Assembly: GCA_030430125.1 (NCBI GenBank)
Contig: JAUIGA010000025.1
Location: 1 to 17,231, forward strand
Length of the DNA: 17,231 nucleotides
Direction of reading: 5' to 3'
DNA from: Chloroflexia bacterium
GTDB lineage: Bacteria; Chloroflexota; Chloroflexia; Thermomicrobiales; UBA6265
Shown: piece after piece, positions 14,047-17,231 of the stretch
How the letters are laid out: every line of letters starts with the position of its first letter
Position numbering within the stretch: the first letter of the stretch is position 1
Notes under the pieces: model-generated
Told to the model about the DNA's origin: nothing
Database searches by the model: none
Seen by the model: the letters and a program-made list of their open reading frames with translations, nothing else
Program-made: the position numbers and the translations under genes

Positions 14047-14643
14047 ATGAGCCGCATCATCACCAACGCCTACGTCACGCTCGATGGCGTCATGCAGGGG
14101 CCGGGACGCCCGGACGAGGACACCCGCGGCGGGTTCACCCACGGCGGTTGGGCGGGACCTTACAACGACGACGTCATGATGGCCGAAGCGGGCAAGGGCA
14201 TGGCCGACACCGGAGCGCTGCTCTTCGGTCGGCGGACCTACGAAGATTTCTTCAATGTTTGGCCCAACCAGGAAGAGCCCAACCCCTTCACCGAGTACCT
14301 CAACAACGTCCAGAAGTACGTCGCCTCGACGACCTTGAGCGAACCGCTGCCGTGGCAGAACTCCACCCTGCTCGCCGGGGACGCCGTCGCGGCGGTGGCG
14401 AAACTTCGGGAGCAGCCGGGCAACGACATCGTCATCCTCGGCAGCGGCGCGCTGATCCGTGCGCTCGGGCGGCACGGACTTGTCGACCAGTACACGCTGC
14501 TCATCCATCCGCTGGTGCTGGGGTCGGGCCAACGTCTCTTCCCGGATGACGGGGTGCTGGCGAGCCTGCGGCTCGTCGACAGCGTGACGACCACCACCGG
14601 CGTGATCATCGCCACCTACCGTCCGGCGGACAGACAGGACTGA
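14047..14643 (+). CDS. Dihydrofolate reductase family protein (RibD C-terminal domain-like)
   Basis: This is a 198-residue cytoplasmic NADPH-binding protein of the RibD-C / DHFR-like superfamily (YyaP/YwjB type). It shows VTLDGVMQGPGRPDED near the N-terminus, the LLFGRRTYEDFFNVWP segment, and IVILGSGALIRALGRHGLVDQYTLLIHPLVLGSGQRLF, which form the family's cofactor and C-terminal signatures. Most members have no known substrate and it should not be read as FolA. GGAGGAAAA lies directly before the ATG. It follows hydrolase 3 by 23 bases and is probably cotranscribed with it. A nested inverted repeat follows its stop by 27 bases. Confidence 0.9.
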   Translation: MSRIITNAYVTLDGVMQGPGRPDEDTRGGFTHGGWAGPYNDDVMMAEAGKGMADTGALLFGRRTYEDFFNVWPNQEEPNPFTEYLNNVQKYVASTTLSEPLPWQNSTLLAGDAVAAVAKLREQPGNDIVILGSGALIRALGRHGLVDQYTLLIHPLVLGSGQRLFPDDGVLASLRLVDSVTTTTGVIIATYRPADRQD

Positions 14644-14670
14644 CCCTGCCGTCGATGCACTGACCAGTCG

Positions 14671-14721
14671 CGGTGCTGGCGGGCCTGAGGCCCGGATACG
14701 CACCCAACGACGCCAGCACCG
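14671..14721. repeat. Nested inverted repeat after the DHFR-like gene
   Basis: CGGTGCTGGCG (14671-14681) pairs perfectly with CGCCAGCACCG (14711-14721). Inside, GGGCCT-G-AGGCCC (14681-14693) forms a second dyad that shares one base with the outer left arm. No T-run follows. It is a plausible transcript end for the hydrolase 3 / DHFR-like pair. Confidence 0.5.
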
Positions 14722-14853
14722 TACTCCCGATCATTACCTCCGAGGTCATTGTTTCGATCCACGCCAAACCACAGCATGGAAGAGGTGTCGGCAGCGGCCG
14801 TCCTGACGCTGAAGCCTTGGCGGAACACCTCGATACATCAGGAGATACGCAAG

Positions 14854-15074
14854 GTGCTGAAAGAAGATCGGACGCCGTCTACGGAGCCGGACCGATCGGT
14901 GGTGCTTTACCCCACGAGTTCGCACGTGCGGGTGCCGGAGCCACCTTCGCCAGGGGCAACGCGGACGCGACGCTCGCGGACGTGGGCAACGTTGCCACCT
15001 TCGCGGTGTCCGATCTCGCCCGTACGGGCACTTCGACCGCAATGAACGTCTCCTGCGGGGCGCTGCCGAGGTAA
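14854..15074 (+). pseudogene. Frameshifted, internally deleted short-chain dehydrogenase (SDR) stub
   Basis: AGGAG (14840-14844) is followed by GTG 14854 and the codons for MLKEDRT. The reading then jumps frame near 14874 to AVYGAGPIGGALPHEFARAG, an SDR cofactor-binding start (GAGxxxGxA-like). After about 33 residues it passes directly into TLADVGNVATFAVSDLARTG, then TSTAMNVSCGA, the usual C-terminal end of SDRs. The central ~150 residues with the catalytic Ser-Tyr-Lys are absent. At 221 bases it is under a third of normal length, so it cannot be functional. Confidence 0.75.
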
Positions 15075-15259
15075 GCCGGCTGTCATCCGCGCCCGTATGC
15101 GACCCATGTTCACCACGAGGTAGTAGCGCCAGGCGGCGTGACGACACTGGTGAGCAGGACGCGGAGTGACGATCTCGTCGGCGACGATGAGATTGATGGC
15201 CGGATCGGTCCGTTCCAGGCGAGATCTGAAGATGCAGGGGAATGTTCGCGACCTGCCTC
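15075..15259. other. Intergenic stretch, no recognisable gene
   Basis: Nothing identifiable is encoded here. On the minus strand a frame reads through this stretch with sensible codon use (for example TDPAINLIVADEIVTP), but it runs on antisense to the SDR stub and resembles no family known to me. It may be another relic. Confidence 0.3.
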
Positions 15260-15290
15260 TTGACCTCAACAAACGTTGATGTTGCAGGAT
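15260..15290 (+). promoter_or_regulatory. MerR-type promoter upstream of the DHA2 efflux gene
   Basis: TTGACC (15260-15265) and CAGGAT (15285-15290) are separated by 19 bases, the long spacer typical of MerR-activated promoters. The dyad TCAAC-AAAC-GTTGA (15266-15279) fills the spacer. This strongly resembles SoxR/MerR-family operators. It points toward the efflux gene, whose ATG lies 166 bases from the -10. No merR gene is present in the window, so the activator would be encoded elsewhere. Confidence 0.6.
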
Positions 15291-15455
15291 GAGGTTATCT
15301 CATCGGCCTCTCACGAGATGTGCCGATGCTCGTCTTATGAGCGCGGCGCTGTCGAGAATGCGCGTCGCCAATCGACTACCTGCCAGAACCGATCGTCGAG
15401 GATCGCCAGCGATCGCACAATGTGTTCCCAGCGGGTACAGACAGGAGTCCACTTG
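15291..15455 (+). other. 5' leader of the DHA2 efflux gene
   Basis: If transcription starts from the MerR-type promoter, this gives a leader of about 160 bases. The efflux frame is open through it, but the encoded residues are not transporter-like. AGGAG at 15443-15447 is the ribosome site used for ATG 15456. No riboswitch motif was recognised. Confidence 0.4.
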
Positions 15456-17066
15456 ATGCAGACGACGACCGTGAACGACACCCAGCCACGCGCCGGGAGA
15501 AAGGAATGGATCGGCCTCGCCGTGCTGGCGCTGCCGGCGATGCTGATCGCGATGGACATGACCGTGCTGTACCTGGCGGTGCCGCACCTGAGCGCCGATC
15601 TCACCCCCACCAGCTCGCAGCTGCTGTGGATCCTCGATATCTACGGATTCCTCGTCGCTGGCTTCCTCATCACCATGGGTACCCTCGGCGACCGCATCGG
15701 CCGCCGCAAGCTGCTCATGATCGGCGGCGTGGCCTTCGCCGTCGCCTCGATCGCCGCCGCGTACTCGACCAGCGCCGAGATGCTGATCGTGACACGGGCG
15801 TTCCTCGGTATCGCCGGGGCGACGCTGATGCCGTCGACCCTGGCGCTGATCCGCAACATGTTCCACCACGAGGAGGAGCGCACCAAGGCGATCGCGGCGT
15901 GGATGTCCAGCTTCATGGTCGGCACCATCATCGGGCCGGTCGTCGGCGGGGCACTGCTGGAGAATTTCTGGTGGGGCTCGGTCTTCCTGCTGGCGGTTCC
16001 GGCGATGATCCTGCTGCTGGTGACGGGGCCGATCCTGCTGCCGGAATATCGCGACCCCAACCCCGACCGGCTCGATCTGACCAGCGTTGTGCTCTCGCTC
16101 GTGGCTGTGATCACGACCATCTATGGTATCAAGGAGCTTGCCAAGGAAGGTCTGGAGATGGCGCCGGTGCTCGCGGTCGCTGGTGGGCTCGCCGTGGGCG
16201 CGGTCTTCGTGCAGCGCCAGCGGCGCCTCGCGAACCCACTGCTGGACATGTCCCTGTTCGCCAACCGAAAGTTCAGCGCGTCGCTCGGCACATTGACGCT
16301 CTCGCTCTTCGCGATGTCCGGCATCTTCTTCTTCATCGCGCAGTACCTGCAACTGGTGCTGGGCAAGTCGCCCTTCCAGGCAGGGCTGTGGACCCTGCCG
16401 CAGGCGGTCGCGATGTTGGCCGTTGCCATGACCACGCCAATGCTCGTCAAGCGATTCAGCCCGGCCTGGGTGATGGCCAGTGGACTGCTGCTGGCGAGCG
16501 TCGGCATGGCCATGCTCTCCCGCCTCGATGGCTCGTCCGACCTGGCGCTGCTGGTGACGGGTCAATTTGTGATGATGCTCGGGTTTGGGCCGACGGTGAT
16601 CCTCGGTATCGACATGATCGTCGGCGCGGCGCCGCCGGAACGCGCCGGGGCAGCGTCGGCCATCTCCGAGACCAGCCAGGAGTTCGGTTTCGCCATCGGC
16701 GTGGCGATCCTGGGCAGCGTCGGCAGCGCCCTCTACCGGCGGAACCTGACCGACACCTTGCCCGATGGTGTCACCGGCGAGGCGCGCAGTGTCGCGCTCG
16801 ACACCCTCGGCGGCGCTTTGGAGGTCGCGCAGCAGCTCACGCCGGAGATCGGTGTGGAGTTGGTCGCCAGCGCGCGGGATGCCTTCACGCAGGCGCTGCA
16901 AGTCAACGCCACCCTCGCGGCAGTACTGACCGTCGGGGCGGCGCTGGTGCCGGCGGTGTTCCTGCGTCAGGTGCGGCCGGCAAGCGAACAGGCAGAGGCG
17001 GCGGAGGCCGCGGATCAGGTCGCGCCCGCTCCCGCGGTGGCGCCGGCGCCATCCGGCAACGAATAG
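15456..17066 (+). CDS. MFS transporter, DHA2 family (14-TM, EmrB/QacA/SmvA-like drug efflux)
   Basis: This is a 536-residue inner-membrane proton-driven exporter, the usual length for 14-helix DHA2 pumps. Visible signatures are the first-helix motif LALPAMLIAMDMTVLYLAVP, motif D1 LDIYGFLVAGFLITMG (residues 60-75), motif A GTLGDRIGRRKLL (75-87) and the antiporter motif C GTIIGPVVGGALL. Membrane helix 1 carries the acidic Asp34 common in QacA/SmvA-like pumps that export cationic compounds. The tail is a Pro/Ala-rich cytoplasmic extension ending APAPSGNE. The ATG at 15456 has AGGAG eight bases upstream. In-frame codons back to 15276 are non-membrane and rejected. A MerR-type promoter upstream suggests induction by a drug or redox-active compound. 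Confidence 0.93.
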   Translation: MQTTTVNDTQPRAGRKEWIGLAVLALPAMLIAMDMTVLYLAVPHLSADLTPTSSQLLWILDIYGFLVAGFLITMGTLGDRIGRRKLLMIGGVAFAVASIAAAYSTSAEMLIVTRAFLGIAGATLMPSTLALIRNMFHHEEERTKAIAAWMSSFMVGTIIGPVVGGALLENFWWGSVFLLAVPAMILLLVTGPILLPEYRDPNPDRLDLTSVVLSLVAVITTIYGIKELAKEGLEMAPVLAVAGGLAVGAVFVQRQRRLANPLLDMSLFANRKFSASLGTLTLSLFAMSGIFFFIAQYLQLVLGKSPFQAGLWTLPQAVAMLAVAMTTPMLVKRFSPAWVMASGLLLASVGMAMLSRLDGSSDLALLVTGQFVMMLGFGPTVILGIDMIVGAAPPERAGAASAISETSQEFGFAIGVAILGSVGSALYRRNLTDTLPDGVTGEARSVALDTLGGALEVAQQLTPEIGVELVASARDAFTQALQVNATLAAVLTVGAALVPAVFLRQVRPASEQAEAAEAADQVAPAPAVAPAPSGNE

Positions 17067-17231
17067 CTCGTGCCGCGGTACGTACGAGGCTGCGGGCGGG
17101 CCATGCGCCTGCTCGCGCCCTGGCACTCGATCGATGGCATGGATATGGCGCGACGCACTGGCGCTGCGACCGCTGATTCCGGGGCTCAAACGTCTTCATG
17201 CCGTTGGTCTGAGCGACGGCTCAACCAATCT
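17067..17231. other. Downstream flank, no gene seen
   Basis: These last 165 bases follow the efflux gene. A weak dyad CTCGT/ACGAG lies just after the stop codon, too short to call a terminator. No gene start could be supported before the window ends. Confidence 0.4.

Noticed and set aside
15300..17189. Long minus-strand open frame (about 629 codons) antisense to the DHA2 pump
   Set aside because: It is a GC-bias shadow: Arg/Gln/His-rich, without domains, while the opposite strand encodes a clear 14-helix transporter.
1..17231. CRISPR arrays, tRNA/rRNA genes, insertion sequences
   Set aside because: No regularly spaced repeats, no tRNA or rRNA signatures and no transposase or terminal-repeat pairs were found on reading both strands.

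Overview
The window is GC-rich chromosomal DNA with compact, mostly well-spaced genes, purine-rich Shine-Dalgarno sites and frequent GTG starts. The tandem alpha/beta-hydrolases with Tat-type leaders and Ala/Thr/Pro/Glu-rich linkers, next to Abi-like, DUF1772, DinB and GyrI-like genes, suggest a Chloroflexota bacterium of the Thermomicrobia type. That placement is inference; a GC-rich actinobacterium is the main alternative. No rRNA, tRNA, transposase, integrase or CRISPR array was seen.

Layout. (1) 1-1355, minus: 5' two thirds of an ABC exporter half-transporter, cut by the window edge. (2) 1576-3640: a GntR/FCD regulator and an MFS_3-type efflux protein, convergent, each preceded by a near-identical palindrome (TGGWATACCA). 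This looks like a self-contained regulator/efflux unit. (3) 3804-4996: a translationally coupled dienelactone-hydrolase-like and DinB/DUF664 pair. (4) 5129-5707: a perfect 24-bp-arm hairpin, a decayed Abi-like gene on the minus strand, and a terminator-like hairpin in front of it. (5) 5848-7838: a GyrI-like effector-binding protein and Tat-exported alpha/beta-hydrolase 1, which has a second internal start. (6) 8041-9818, minus: the intact Abi-like (HEPN-type) paralogue and an AraC regulator. (7) 9982-11439: an NmrA-like NAD(P)-binding protein and a DUF1772 membrane protein, divergent from AraC across a region with a 21-bp-spaced direct repeat. (8) 11561-14643: hydrolase 2 (no signal peptide), a PPOX-family flavoprotein, the C-terminal relic of a fourth hydrolase, hydrolase 3 (Tat) and a dihydrofolate-reductase-like protein. 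(9) 14671-15290: relics, including a frameshifted and internally deleted SDR gene, followed by a MerR-type promoter. (10) 15456-17066: a 14-TM DHA2-family efflux pump.

Together the genes look like an accessory region for handling small toxic molecules: three exporters, several hydrolases and redox enzymes, and local one-component regulators (GntR, AraC) plus promoters for others. The most distinctive features are gene-birth-and-death traces (hydrolase expansion with a ghost copy, Abi-like duplication with one decaying copy, an SDR stub) and three readable regulatory sites. No wholly new multi-gene system could be demonstrated. The Abi-like pair with its flanking hairpins is the closest candidate for a defence-type element.
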